From an uncultured Roseburia sp. (GTDB lineage Bacteria > Bacillota > Clostridia > Lachnospirales > Lachnospiraceae): DNA of 64,000 bases. The notes under the pieces were generated by a model. It saw only the letters and a list, made by a program, of their open reading frames with translations. It did no database searches and was not told where the DNA came from. Positions within the stretch are counted from its first letter, which is position 1; every line of letters begins with the position of its first letter. Position numbers and translations under genes: made by a program. Location: the NCBI GenBank assembly GCA_947647505.1, contig CANSKO010000014.1, positions 1 through 64,000 of the forward strand. Reading direction: 5' to 3'. Positions 24,878 through 33,838 of the stretch are shown piece by piece.

Positions 24878-26239
24878 TTACTCCTGAATTTTCAGTTCCT
24901 GAACAAAATACCCGTCCGAAACCGTCGTAAGCGAAAACGCATTGTCGTAATGTTCCAGAATTTTTTTATAGCTTGCCAGTCCGATGCCCCGGCCGCTTCC
25001 TCTCGTCGAATACCCGTGCTGCCAGATTTTTTGAAAATCCACGTTAGAATACAGCGCATTTTTCACCCGAAACGTCGTAACGCCCTCCTGGCTGCTGATC
25101 ATCAGAGAGACTTTGGCGCGCTCCTTTCCGCGCACCTCATCCATTGCATTGTCAAGCAGAATCCCCAGACATCTGCACAGATCCGTCCGCTTCATTGCCG
25201 TTTTTACAAACGGGCGAAACACCTCCAGGTCAAACTCGATTCTCTCTTTTTTCATTTCTTCCGCTTTCGCAAGCAAAAGCCCTTTCACTTCCATCATATG
25301 CACATTTCCAAGCTGCGTCATCTCCTGAATCCATCCGCCGACCTGACTTTCAAAATCATCCGTCACTTCCCAAATCAGCTGCCGTACCGCATCCGCATCG
25401 CCCTCTTTTGCCTGCGCATACATGCCCGCCATCATATTTTTATAATCATGCCGAAACCGCCGCACTTCCCTCTGCAGCCCTTCCAGACTTTCAATATACG
25501 CATTCTGCTGCTGCATCATGACGCGCTGCACCGCAATCTGCTTCCTCTGCAGCTCTTTTTGTCTTCCGATCACAAACAACGCCACAAAGCAGACGCTGAC
25601 CAGAATGCAGACGCTGTACGCTTCGCCCCACTGCGACTGATTGACATGTAAAAATGTAAAAATCCCGTATTCCCAGACCGGATACAGGCTGAATGCAAGC
25701 ACAGAGACAAGCCGAAATTCTTTTTGCGTCAGCCAGTCCCAAAACACCCGCAGGATGCCCAGCTTCTGCAAAAGAAGCACAAAAATCACTTCAATCAACG
25801 GCGTAATGACATGTATCATGATCAGATACACTACCCGCTCTTTCCAGACTGCCAGATTGTACGGTCCGTTTGAAATCATGCATAACGCTGCCAGATTACT
25901 GGAAAAATCACCTAAAAGACTAAAGGCAGACGCAAGAATCCAGCAGGTCTTCATGCTCTCCCGATATATGACGCAAAAACAAAATGCCGTAGTCAGCGCC
26001 GTGCTGAAGAATGAGACAAATACAGCGATCCAGTTTCCCGCCCATCCCTGTGTATAACATACGGCTCCGAACAGCGAATGAAGCGCAGAGATGCCAAGCG
26101 TTACAAGCGCCATACAAGGTATGCCGCCTCTTCCGGGACGGGGCTTCTTTCCAGGCCCCCATGCCAGAATCAGCGCACAAACCAGCAAAGACTCTGTATA
26201 CAGTATCAGATTTCCGAATACGATTTCCCAAAATCCCAT
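24878..26239 (-). CDS. GHKL-type sensor histidine kinase (AgrC-like)
   Basis: A 453-residue membrane kinase paired with the downstream LytTR regulator. Six to seven hydrophobic helices fill residues 1-225. A coiled helix and the dimerisation/phosphoacceptor segment follow, with the conserved histidine in RRFRHDYKNMMAGMY. The GHKL ATPase domain has the N box LLDNAMDEV and the G box GSGRGIGLASYKKIL. The ATG at 26239 lies 10 bases after AAGGAG; the in-frame TTG at 26248 is too close. This membrane layout is typical of peptide-sensing kinases, though no peptide gene is visible here. Confidence 0.87.
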   Translation of the reverse strand: MGFWEIVFGNLILYTESLLVCALILAWGPGKKPRPGRGGIPCMALVTLGISALHSLFGAVCYTQGWAGNWIAVFVSFFSTALTTAFCFCVIYRESMKTCWILASAFSLLGDFSSNLAALCMISNGPYNLAVWKERVVYLIMIHVITPLIEVIFVLLLQKLGILRVFWDWLTQKEFRLVSVLAFSLYPVWEYGIFTFLHVNQSQWGEAYSVCILVSVCFVALFVIGRQKELQRKQIAVQRVMMQQQNAYIESLEGLQREVRRFRHDYKNMMAGMYAQAKEGDADAVRQLIWEVTDDFESQVGGWIQEMTQLGNVHMMEVKGLLLAKAEEMKKERIEFDLEVFRPFVKTAMKRTDLCRCLGILLDNAMDEVRGKERAKVSLMISSQEGVTTFRVKNALYSNVDFQKIWQHGYSTRGSGRGIGLASYKKILEHYDNAFSLTTVSDGYFVQELKIQE

Positions 26240-26253
26240 ATAAGACAATCTCC

Positions 26254-27465
26254 TTATTCTGCCGCGCTCTCCAACTCTTTGAATTTCTCCGCCATAGTCG
26301 GATTGTTCCTCGTCAACCGCTTGATGCTGAGGCTCTCCGCTTTGTCATTCGCAAGGCGAAGATTATTTTCCGATGAAAGCAGCTCATCCTTCGTCTTTTG
26401 CAAATGCCTGATTGTCTCGTCAATTTCACGAATCGCTTTTTGAAATTTCTCACTGGCCAGACGATAATTTCTGGAAAATTTCTCCTTAAATTCATTCATA
26501 TCACTTTCAAAGCGGGAAATATCCAGATTCTGGCTGCGAACCGCCGCAAGCTCCTGCCGGTATTCCAAAGCGTTTCTGGCCGCATTGCGCAAAAGCGTAA
26601 TCATCGGAATAAAAAACTGCGGCCGGATCACATACATTTTGGGATAGCGGTAGGACACGTCCACAATGCCGGAATTGTAAAGCTCACTGTCCGGCTCTAA
26701 AAGCGATACCAGCACGGCGTATTCGCAGCCTTTTTCCCTCCTATCCTTATGAAGCTCCTTCAAAAAATCCTCATTCTTTTTCTTCGTCGCCGTCTGCTCC
26801 ATCTCATTTTTCATTTCAAACATAATGGAAATAAATTCTACGCCGTTCTCGTCCGCTTCCCGGAAAATGTAATCTCCCTTGCTTCCCGTCTTAGCGTCGT
26901 TGTCCTTTTCAAAATAAGCCGACTGAAATCCCGTGGCCCGCAGCCGGTTAAACTCTGTTTCACAGTGCCTCTCCAGGCTCTCTCCCACCATTTTCGTGGA
27001 CTGGCGCGCTTTGAAATCCTTATAATAGGCAATCTGCTCCTCCTTTGCCCGCAGCTTTTCCTCGTACTTCTCTTTTAAAGCCTGTTCCTTTAACTGCCTC
27101 TCCTTTTCCCCGGCTTCTACCTGCGCCCGCAGCGCCGTAATTTCGTTCTTCTTATCCGCCAGCTCTTTTTCCTTTTCCATTACCGCTTCTGAAATCTCAA
27201 GCCTTTTCTGATTTTCCTCAGACGCCACCTTTTCCCGCAACGCCGCAAGCTCCGCTTCCTTCTTTGCGATTGTATCCAAAAACGCACGCTTCTCTTCCGA
27301 TTTTGCAAGCAAAACGGCGCTTTCCTTTTCCGCTTCCAGCTGCGCGGTCCGCTCGCGCAGCTCCTTTCCAAACTCCTTGTCCCGCACCTGCTTTACAATT
27401 GCGGCATACCCCGATTCCTCCACCTGAAATACCTCGCCGCACTTTGGGCATTTGATTTCCTGCAT
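26254..27465 (-). CDS. DUF2130 protein with N-terminal zinc ribbon and coiled coil
   Basis: A 403-residue protein of the DUF2130 family. It begins with a CPKCGEVF half zinc ribbon, continues as a charged coiled coil over about residues 30-180, then the conserved DUF2130 domain (about 190-380) with [26 protein letters not shown], a pattern like restriction-endonuclease-fold families (E...EMK). RmuC-like recombination or DNA-binding roles have been proposed for relatives, but nothing is settled. GGAAGGAG precedes the ATG at 27465. It is 14 bases upstream of the sensor kinase, sharing its operon. Confidence 0.82.
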   Translation of the reverse strand: MQEIKCPKCGEVFQVEESGYAAIVKQVRDKEFGKELRERTAQLEAEKESAVLLAKSEEKRAFLDTIAKKEAELAALREKVASEENQKRLEISEAVMEKEKELADKKNEITALRAQVEAGEKERQLKEQALKEKYEEKLRAKEEQIAYYKDFKARQSTKMVGESLERHCETEFNRLRATGFQSAYFEKDNDAKTGSKGDYIFREADENGVEFISIMFEMKNEMEQTATKKKNEDFLKELHKDRREKGCEYAVLVSLLEPDSELYNSGIVDVSYRYPKMYVIRPQFFIPMITLLRNAARNALEYRQELAAVRSQNLDISRFESDMNEFKEKFSRNYRLASEKFQKAIREIDETIRHLQKTKDELLSSENNLRLANDKAESLSIKRLTRNNPTMAEKFKELESAAE

Positions 27466-27493
27466 CCTAACTCCTTCCAGCCAATCGCTCCAA

Positions 27494-27811
27494 CTATTTT
27501 CTGTGTGCTTTCTCAATCGCCAGCGCATAATACGCCATTGCCGCAATCGTCTCTATCACAGCCCCCAGAACTGAAAGCAGCGCATACGGCGTATTCTGCC
27601 CGCAGAGCAGCGGAAGGCCAAGCAGCGCAAAAACGCCTCCAAATGCCATAAACAGCTTTCCGACCGCCCGATTATACGCTTTTACGTCTTTTACCGGAAA
27701 GGTCTTCGCATTCGCCCAGAACCCAATTGCGCGATCCTTTTTGGAACAGGCCGCATACATGCCATACCCTGCAAATACAACGCCCGTCAATCCCCACAAC
27801 AGAAATGCCAT
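27494..27811 (-). CDS. small three-helix membrane protein, DUF3784-like
   Basis: A 105-residue protein with hydrophobic helices at about 4-22, 52-68 and 74-96 separated by a basic loop containing [17 protein letters not shown], which is the pattern I know from DUF3784 proteins. Function unknown. AAGGAGG precedes the ATG. It lies 28 bases upstream of the DUF2130 gene and may be the first gene of the operon. Upstream of it, ATTGCCAGA and TCTGGCAAT (about 27837-27882) could form a hairpin in the leader. Confidence 0.7.
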   Translation of the reverse strand: MAFLLWGLTGVVFAGYGMYAACSKKDRAIGFWANAKTFPVKDVKAYNRAVGKLFMAFGGVFALLGLPLLCGQNTPYALLSVLGAVIETIAAMAYYALAIEKAHRK

Positions 27812-27903
27812 CCTACTATGCCTCCTTAATCAGAATTGCCAGAATTCTATCCGGAATCCCCCGGAACAGAAGCTCTGGCAATCATGCAGTTTTACCTCTT
27901 ATC

Positions 27904-30114
27904 TTATTTTTTCACCTTAATTTTTTTGACGTTCGACCATTTGCCGCGCACTTTTGCCCCTGTAGAATCCAGTTTGTAAGCGCATACGCGAACAAAATAT
28001 GTTTTTCCCTTTTTCAGACCGCCAATGGTTGCGCCTGTTTTTGCAGACACAGCCGTTTTGGTCGCAGACTGCTTGAATTTGCGGTTTGTCGAATATGCGA
28101 TTTCATACCCTTCGGCATCCTTCACTTTCTTGTATTTGACAGTGGCTTTTTTCGCTTTTGCATTTTTTACGGAAGAAAGCTTTGCCTTTCCGGGCGCGGC
28201 AACCTTCGTCCATTTCGCATACAGCGTGTAATTCTGGCCGGCGCCCGCCGGAATCTGCGTAATCTGAGCCGTATACGCGCCATCCGTATACCATCCGCCA
28301 AAAAGATATCCTGCTCTGGATGGATTTTGCAGCGCAATGGCCGCTCCGGAACAGACCGCCGGATTTGCCGCATGATTTGTCCCGCCATTTAAAACATACG
28401 TAATGGAATACGACACAGGCGTGTTGATCGGCATCGTTCCACCTGTCAGCGTGCAGGAAAACGTTCCGCTGGTATTCGAATTGTACATGCTGACAAGATA
28501 ATAGTACGTTTTTCCCGCTTCCAGACGATATCTTAAAATGAAGTTTTCATCTTCGTCCGAATCGTCCTCTTCCGTTATAATTTCTCCGTTCTGATCGATC
28601 AGCCTTACATACGTATCGCACTCACCCGCACTGCGGATAACGTATTCCGCCGTTTCCCCAGGCACGAACTGAAAAAGCTGATACGTCCTGTCCGGGCTCA
28701 ATGAAACAGACGCCGTCTGCCCCGCCGCAATCGGAGCGGCAGTTCCAAAAATGGACGTATATGCGAGCCTGTTCACGCTGCATACTGCATAAGCATCCAT
28801 ATAATATACTTCCATCACAATCCTGTCATACTCATCATAGTCAAAAGAAGACTCAAGATATTGACCATAGTCATCAATCCAAATAGTATTGCCATGCTCC
28901 AGAATCGCCTCTTCTTTTGACGTCCCGTCTTTGTAAGAAATCAAAAGCCGCATACCATACAGATCAATCCTCTCAAACGGAAGATAGGATGTTTTGAACG
29001 GATTTTGTAAAATGGAAATGCTTTCAACCGGATTTTCTATAATCGTAATGGGGACTTCAAGCATTGCCCCCATAACGCAGAGAAGCAACGCATTGTTTCC
29101 CATCTCCGGCAACCCGTTCTCATCATAATTCTTCCAGCGATATTTCACATCATACCATTCATCCTCTTCTATGACATAAAGATACTCCTCATCTCCGTAA
29201 GCCTGTTTGACGGATCCGTCCGTATACGTAAGCGCAACATCAAGTCCGTACAGATCTCTGACCTGGCTCTCCGCAGTTTCCTGCAGCAGACTTTCCCACG
29301 GATTTTGCGTGCATTCCATTGATACAATGGGAGAATCTTTAAATGTAACTGGCAGCTCCTGCGCGTCAACTCCCATAAAGCTGTAAATCACCGCATTATC
29401 CTCTCTTGTAACATCCGCCTGAAAAGGATTGTCCGGCATAACGTATTTGAATCTGGCTTCTACTCTGGAACCAAACGCCTTTCCATTCCAGCTGCCGGTA
29501 TCGGTCAGAACCGCTCCGCCTCTCAGGGTAAGCTGGTACGTATTCGCTAGAGGAATCTGCATGCTGTTTGGATAACAGGATACCTCTTCCACTTCCAGAA
29601 CCTCAAACGCTTCCATGTCCTCCGCCGAAGGAACATAGTGATCCCTTACGGAGCTGATCATACAGATAAACTGTCCTGTACCGCTTTCATTCAGCATCTG
29701 CGCAACGCAGTAATACGTTTCTCCCGCATACAAGGTGCATTCCACCGCAAAATCCACCCCGTAATCACCATCATCATTCGAGGCAATTTCGGAGCCGTCC
29801 GCACGATACACAGCCCCTTCCGTATCATACGCTCCATAACTGAAAAACGTGTAGTCAGCCGTCTCTTCCGGCACAAACTGATATACCTGCTGCGACCGAT
29901 CTTCTGTAATTTCTACCGTATACAGGGTGTCTTCCAGCATCTGTGTATAATCCTGAAACGCTCTGCCAAACGCTTCCCCAACGCTTTCGATCGTCAGGCT
30001 GCCTTTCTCTTTCTTTTCAGACAACGCCGCCGCCAAAGCCTCCACGTCCGGAATGGCCGAAACCAATACGCCAAATGAAAGCGCCGCTGCCATTGCTCTG
30101 ATTTGTTTTTTCAT
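27904..30114 (-). CDS. large secreted repeat protein (PPC-like, Ig-like, B-repeat and Fn3 domains)
   Basis: A 736-residue exported protein, probably cell-surface associated or secreted. The signal peptide ends near residue 30 (ALAAALS). Two pre-peptidase C-terminal-like beta domains are visible (QFVPEETADYTFFSYG and QFVPGETAEYVIRSAGE, each followed by YAGETYYCVAQ or EAGKTYYYLVS). Between them are two or three Ig-like modules with repeated NPW/NPF...DLYG...Y.DGS text. Near the C-terminus a Listeria-Bacteroides B-repeat (YVLNGGTNHAANPA, FGGWYTDGAY) and a fibronectin III domain follow. It lacks a catalytic motif or LPXTG anchor. GAGAGGAGAG precedes the ATG at 30114. Confidence 0.8.
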   Translation of the reverse strand: MKKQIRAMAAALSFGVLVSAIPDVEALAAALSEKKEKGSLTIESVGEAFGRAFQDYTQMLEDTLYTVEITEDRSQQVYQFVPEETADYTFFSYGAYDTEGAVYRADGSEIASNDDGDYGVDFAVECTLYAGETYYCVAQMLNESGTGQFICMISSVRDHYVPSAEDMEAFEVLEVEEVSCYPNSMQIPLANTYQLTLRGGAVLTDTGSWNGKAFGSRVEARFKYVMPDNPFQADVTREDNAVIYSFMGVDAQELPVTFKDSPIVSMECTQNPWESLLQETAESQVRDLYGLDVALTYTDGSVKQAYGDEEYLYVIEEDEWYDVKYRWKNYDENGLPEMGNNALLLCVMGAMLEVPITIIENPVESISILQNPFKTSYLPFERIDLYGMRLLISYKDGTSKEEAILEHGNTIWIDDYGQYLESSFDYDEYDRIVMEVYYMDAYAVCSVNRLAYTSIFGTAAPIAAGQTASVSLSPDRTYQLFQFVPGETAEYVIRSAGECDTYVRLIDQNGEIITEEDDSDEDENFILRYRLEAGKTYYYLVSMYNSNTSGTFSCTLTGGTMPINTPVSYSITYVLNGGTNHAANPAVCSGAAIALQNPSRAGYLFGGWYTDGAYTAQITQIPAGAGQNYTLYAKWTKVAAPGKAKLSSVKNAKAKKATVKYKKVKDAEGYEIAYSTNRKFKQSATKTAVSAKTGATIGGLKKGKTYFVRVCAYKLDSTGAKVRGKWSNVKKIKVKK

Positions 30115-30160
30115 CGTCTCTCCTCTCATAAATCCCTTCTGTTATCTGTCTACATAAATT

Positions 30161-30188
30161 AGTATACTCCCTTCTCCTGTTCTGTCAA
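30161..30188 (-). promoter_or_regulatory. promoter of the secreted repeat protein gene
   Basis: Minus-strand TTGACA (30183-30188) and TATACT (30161-30166), spacer 16 bases, about 45 bases before the start codon. Confidence 0.7.
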
Positions 30189-30230
30189 GCCGCAGAAAAC
30201 GGCGCTTTTTACTCCGGTCTTTTCCTCCTT

Positions 30231-31562
30231 TTACAGATAATGGTACTTCTTACGCATGCCAAATACGAACAAAAAGGTAATCAGCATCGCCATGCATTCC
30301 GCTACCACGATCGAAAACCAGATGCCGTCCATCCCAAAAAACAATGGCAAAATCAGCACGGCCGCAATTTGAAACACCAGCGTCCGCAAAAATGAGATCA
30401 TTGCGGAAACCAATCCATTGTTTAACGCCGTAAAAAAGGAAGATCCAAAAATCGGAACGCCGGCCAGAAGGAAGGAAAACGAATAGATTTCAAATCCCCG
30501 CAGCGTAAGCTCCATCAGCTCTTCGTCATATCCGACAAAAAAGTTGGAAAGCGGCCATGCCAGAACTTCCGAGAGCGCAAGCATAATCAAAGAAAACGCT
30601 CCGATCACCACCGCGCTCTTTTTTAAAATATTTTTCAGTTCCGCATGATTGCCCGCGCCATAGTGAAATCCCGTCACAGGCGCCGTTCCAACCGAATATC
30701 CGATAAATGCCGCAAAGAAAATGAACCCGACATACATCAGCACGCCATATGCCGCAACGCCGCTTTCTCCTGCATACTTCATCAGCTGCATATTGTAAAG
30801 CATACTGACGAGCGACATCGAAATGCCCGTCATCAGCTCAGACGATCCATTGACGGACGCTTTTAAGAGCGCGTTTCCGTCAAACGCCGCCTTCGTCAGA
30901 CGCAGCCGGCTTGTATTCGGCCGGAAAAAATAAAACAGCGCAAGCAAAGTCCCCAGCGTCTGGCTGATCGCCGTTGCAGCGGCGGCGCCGATTAAGCCCC
31001 ATTCAAATACTGCCATAAAAAGCGCATCCAGCGTCATGTTCATGACGCCTGACGCCACCGTCATCAGAAAGCCAAGCTGTGGTTTTTCCGCCGTCACAAA
31101 AAAGCTCTGAAATTCCACCTGCAGCATAAAAAACGGAAGCGCAATCAGGATGCATCTGCCATATTCCACGCATCCATTTAACATTTCTCCGCTCGCTCCC
31201 AGAACAGAAGCAATCGGCCGAATGCAAAAAAGCCCGATTACGCCGATGCCGATGCCGATGAGAAACGTAACATAAACAAACAGAGAAAACAGGCGTTTCG
31301 CTTTTTCATCATCTCCCTCGCCCATCGTTTTGGCAATCAGCGCGCTTCCGCCCGTACCAAGCATAAATCCAACCGCGCCAAGAATCTGCAAAAACGGCAT
31401 AATAAAATTCACCGCGGCAAACGACGTTTTCCCTACATAGTTCGAAACGAAAAAGCCGTCCACCACGCCATAAACAGACGTAAAAATCATCATCGCAATC
31501 GACGGCAGCGTAAAGCGAAGCAGCTTCTGATACGTAAAGTGTTCCGAAAGTTGTATTTTCAT
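30231..31562 (-). CDS. MATE-family multidrug/cation efflux transporter
   Basis: A 443-residue membrane antiporter of the MatE family, with twelve hydrophobic helices in two similar halves. The start TLPSIAMMIFTSVYGVVDGFFVS is the typical first helix, and GGSALIAKTMGEGD follows the third. The second half repeats with MTGISMSLVSMLYN and the SVGTAPVTGFHYGAGN motif, a family hallmark. Substrate unknown. AAAAGGAGG lies before the ATG at 31562; a longer frame upstream runs through the secDF terminator and secDF gene end and is rejected. Confidence 0.9.
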   Translation of the reverse strand: MKIQLSEHFTYQKLLRFTLPSIAMMIFTSVYGVVDGFFVSNYVGKTSFAAVNFIMPFLQILGAVGFMLGTGGSALIAKTMGEGDDEKAKRLFSLFVYVTFLIGIGIGVIGLFCIRPIASVLGASGEMLNGCVEYGRCILIALPFFMLQVEFQSFFVTAEKPQLGFLMTVASGVMNMTLDALFMAVFEWGLIGAAAATAISQTLGTLLALFYFFRPNTSRLRLTKAAFDGNALLKASVNGSSELMTGISMSLVSMLYNMQLMKYAGESGVAAYGVLMYVGFIFFAAFIGYSVGTAPVTGFHYGAGNHAELKNILKKSAVVIGAFSLIMLALSEVLAWPLSNFFVGYDEELMELTLRGFEIYSFSFLLAGVPIFGSSFFTALNNGLVSAMISFLRTLVFQIAAVLILPLFFGMDGIWFSIVVAECMAMLITFLFVFGMRKKYHYL

Positions 31563-31589
31563 TTCAATCCCTCCTTTTTGCTGATCCAA

Positions 31590-31627
31590 TAAAAAACTGC
31601 CGGAGAATTCAAAATCCCCCGGCAGTC
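31590..31627 (-). terminator. terminator after secDF
   Basis: Minus-strand ACTGCCGG and CCGGCAGT form the stem across a 15-base loop, followed by TTTTTTATT. It separates the SCIFF-secDF operon from the MATE gene. Confidence 0.9.
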
Positions 31628-31663
31628 GCCCACTTTCTCTGATACCATTTTCGTCCGCGGCGC

Positions 31664-33838
31664 CTATGCCTGCTGATCCGCAAGCCTGTTCTTTCCGATT
31701 TTGCGCTTGAATACGTACCACAGCTGCGTTGCAACGCAGATAGAAGAATAGGAACCGCTGATCAGACCGATCATAAGCGGCAGCGCAAAGTCGCGAATCG
31801 TAGCGACTCCAAGCAGCCACAGCATAAATACCATGACAAACGTCGTAATCGAGGTATTGATGCTTCGGCTCAAAGTCTGCGTCAGGCTTACATTTGCAAG
31901 CTCCGTCAGATCTTTGGAATCCTTTACTTTTTTCAGCTTCATATTCTCACGAATTCTGTCAAAAATAACGATTGTATCATTGATGGAATAACCGATAATC
32001 GTCAGCATACACGCGATGAACGTGCTGCCCACCGAAATTCGCACTACGGCGTAGCAGGTAAGCACGACTAATACGTCATGTCCCAGCGCCAGAATCGCGC
32101 TGACCGCAAATCTGGCGTCGCTGAAGCGGAACCAGATATAAATCAGCATGCAGATTACGGCAATCACGACTGCTTTTGCAGCGTCCGTACGCATTTCTGA
32201 GCTGACGGCGGAGCTGATGCTCTCCGACTGGATTTCATCCTTATTCACTTTATATTTTTCTATAAATGCCTGGTTCAGCGCTTCACGCTCATCCAAAGAG
32301 AGCGTCCGCGTCTTAAAAATAATCTGATTCGTTCCCTGTACCTGCGTCGTCTGCACGTTGCTGTCTCCCGTAACGCCCGTCACAAGCGGAACCATATCGG
32401 CTTCAATCTGCTCGATCGTATAGCTCTCTTCAAACGGAATCGTCGTTGACGTGCCGCCAATAAAATCAAGGCTGTAATTCAATGCATTTCCGTTTGCGCC
32501 ATATGCGCCCATTCCAATGAATCCGGCTACAATCGCCACAATGGATATGCCAAAGAAAAGCTTTCTGCGCTCGATCAGGCGGAATGTCTTTAATTCCTTG
32601 CCCCTTCCAAAAAACTTCTCGTCCCGAAGCCCAACGGCAAACAGTGCATTTAAGATAACTCTGGTAATAACAAGCGCGGTAAACATGGATAAAACAATAC
32701 CGATCGCCAGCGTGCTTGCAAAGCCCTTTACCGTGCCGGAGCCAAATACGCCAAGCACCGCTGCCGCAATCAGCGTCGTCACATTGCCGTCAATAATGGC
32801 AGACAGCGCCTTTTTAAAGCCAACCGTCATGGAAGACGCAACCGTCTTGCCGTCTGCAATCTCTTCCCGGATACGCGCAAAGATAATGACATTCGCATCC
32901 ACCGCCATACCAATGGAAAGTATAATGCCGGCGATGCCAGGCAGCGTCAGCGTAACCTCAAACAGATACAGCGTCGCAATAACCAGGCAGGTATAAATCG
33001 CAAGCGCAATGGATGCCGCAACGCCTGGTATAAAATATACGATCATCATAAAGACCATAACGATAGCAAGTCCAATAGCCGCCGCCTTTAAGCTGGTAGA
33101 AATCGCGTCATTTCCCAGCTGCGCGCCAACTACGTTGGACCGAAGCTCGCTCAAATGCAGGGAAAGGGAGCCAATGCGGATATTAGAAGCCAGAATCTCC
33201 GCCGCTTCAAACGACTCCATGCCGGAAATCTGCGCTTTCCCTCCGGTAATCGCTTCGTTTACCGTTGGAGAGCTGATTACCTGCTCGTCATAAACAATTG
33301 GAAGATTCTTGCCAACGTTTGCCGTCGTCATATCGCCAAACAAAACGGCGCCGTCACTTGTAAGCGTCAGTTCCACAACAAACTCTGTGTTCCCCATGCT
33401 GTTTTTGATGGAAGCCGGCTGCGCGTCTTCCACCATGTCGCCCGTCATAAACGTCTCGCCATCCGGCGTCTGAAACTCCAGAGAGCCAGGCTTTCCAAGC
33501 TCCTCCAGAATCGCATTCGCATCGGTTACGCCCGGGATTTCAACCGTAATGCGGTCTTCTCCCTCCCGGTATACGACAGCCTCCGTGCTGTATCCTTCGA
33601 TACGCTTCTGAAGCTTGTAGATGGTGTCGCTTACTTCCTCCGACGTAAATCCTTCGTCGTCCACCTGATACGTAATGCTGACGCCGCCCGCCAGATCCAG
33701 GCCAAGCTTTACGCTCATATCCTCTCCGATTCCGGTAGAGGAAAGAATAATTGACGCATAGTATGCAAGTCCTCCAAGGATCAGGGCGATCGCCACAAGA
33801 ACCGCCGCGCCCCGTCCTTTATTGAATTTGTTCTTCAT
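31664..33838 (-). CDS. secDF: protein translocase subunit SecDF (fused)
   Basis: A 724-residue fusion of SecD and SecF that uses ion flow to assist Sec-dependent export. The SecD half has the GLDLAGGVSITYQV opening, a large extracellular domain with LEFQTPDGE and a bundle of six helices (NIRIGSLSL just before them). The SecF half starts near residue 420 with FFGISIVAIVAGFIGMG, followed by LDFIGGTSTTI and another six helices including TIIGYSINDTIVIFDRIREN. Its ATG overlaps the SCIFF maturase stop as ATGA. The link between SCIFF, its maturase and SecDF is well known in Clostridia. Confidence 0.95.
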   Translation of the reverse strand: MKNKFNKGRGAAVLVAIALILGGLAYYASIILSSTGIGEDMSVKLGLDLAGGVSITYQVDDEGFTSEEVSDTIYKLQKRIEGYSTEAVVYREGEDRITVEIPGVTDANAILEELGKPGSLEFQTPDGETFMTGDMVEDAQPASIKNSMGNTEFVVELTLTSDGAVLFGDMTTANVGKNLPIVYDEQVISSPTVNEAITGGKAQISGMESFEAAEILASNIRIGSLSLHLSELRSNVVGAQLGNDAISTSLKAAAIGLAIVMVFMMIVYFIPGVAASIALAIYTCLVIATLYLFEVTLTLPGIAGIILSIGMAVDANVIIFARIREEIADGKTVASSMTVGFKKALSAIIDGNVTTLIAAAVLGVFGSGTVKGFASTLAIGIVLSMFTALVITRVILNALFAVGLRDEKFFGRGKELKTFRLIERRKLFFGISIVAIVAGFIGMGAYGANGNALNYSLDFIGGTSTTIPFEESYTIEQIEADMVPLVTGVTGDSNVQTTQVQGTNQIIFKTRTLSLDEREALNQAFIEKYKVNKDEIQSESISSAVSSEMRTDAAKAVVIAVICMLIYIWFRFSDARFAVSAILALGHDVLVVLTCYAVVRISVGSTFIACMLTIIGYSINDTIVIFDRIRENMKLKKVKDSKDLTELANVSLTQTLSRSINTSITTFVMVFMLWLLGVATIRDFALPLMIGLISGSYSSICVATQLWYVFKRKIGKNRLADQQA

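Noticed and set aside
27837-27882. Hairpin with ATTGCCAGA/TCTGGCAAT stem
   Set aside because: There is no T run next to it, so I did not call a terminator; it may be part of the DUF3784 gene leader.
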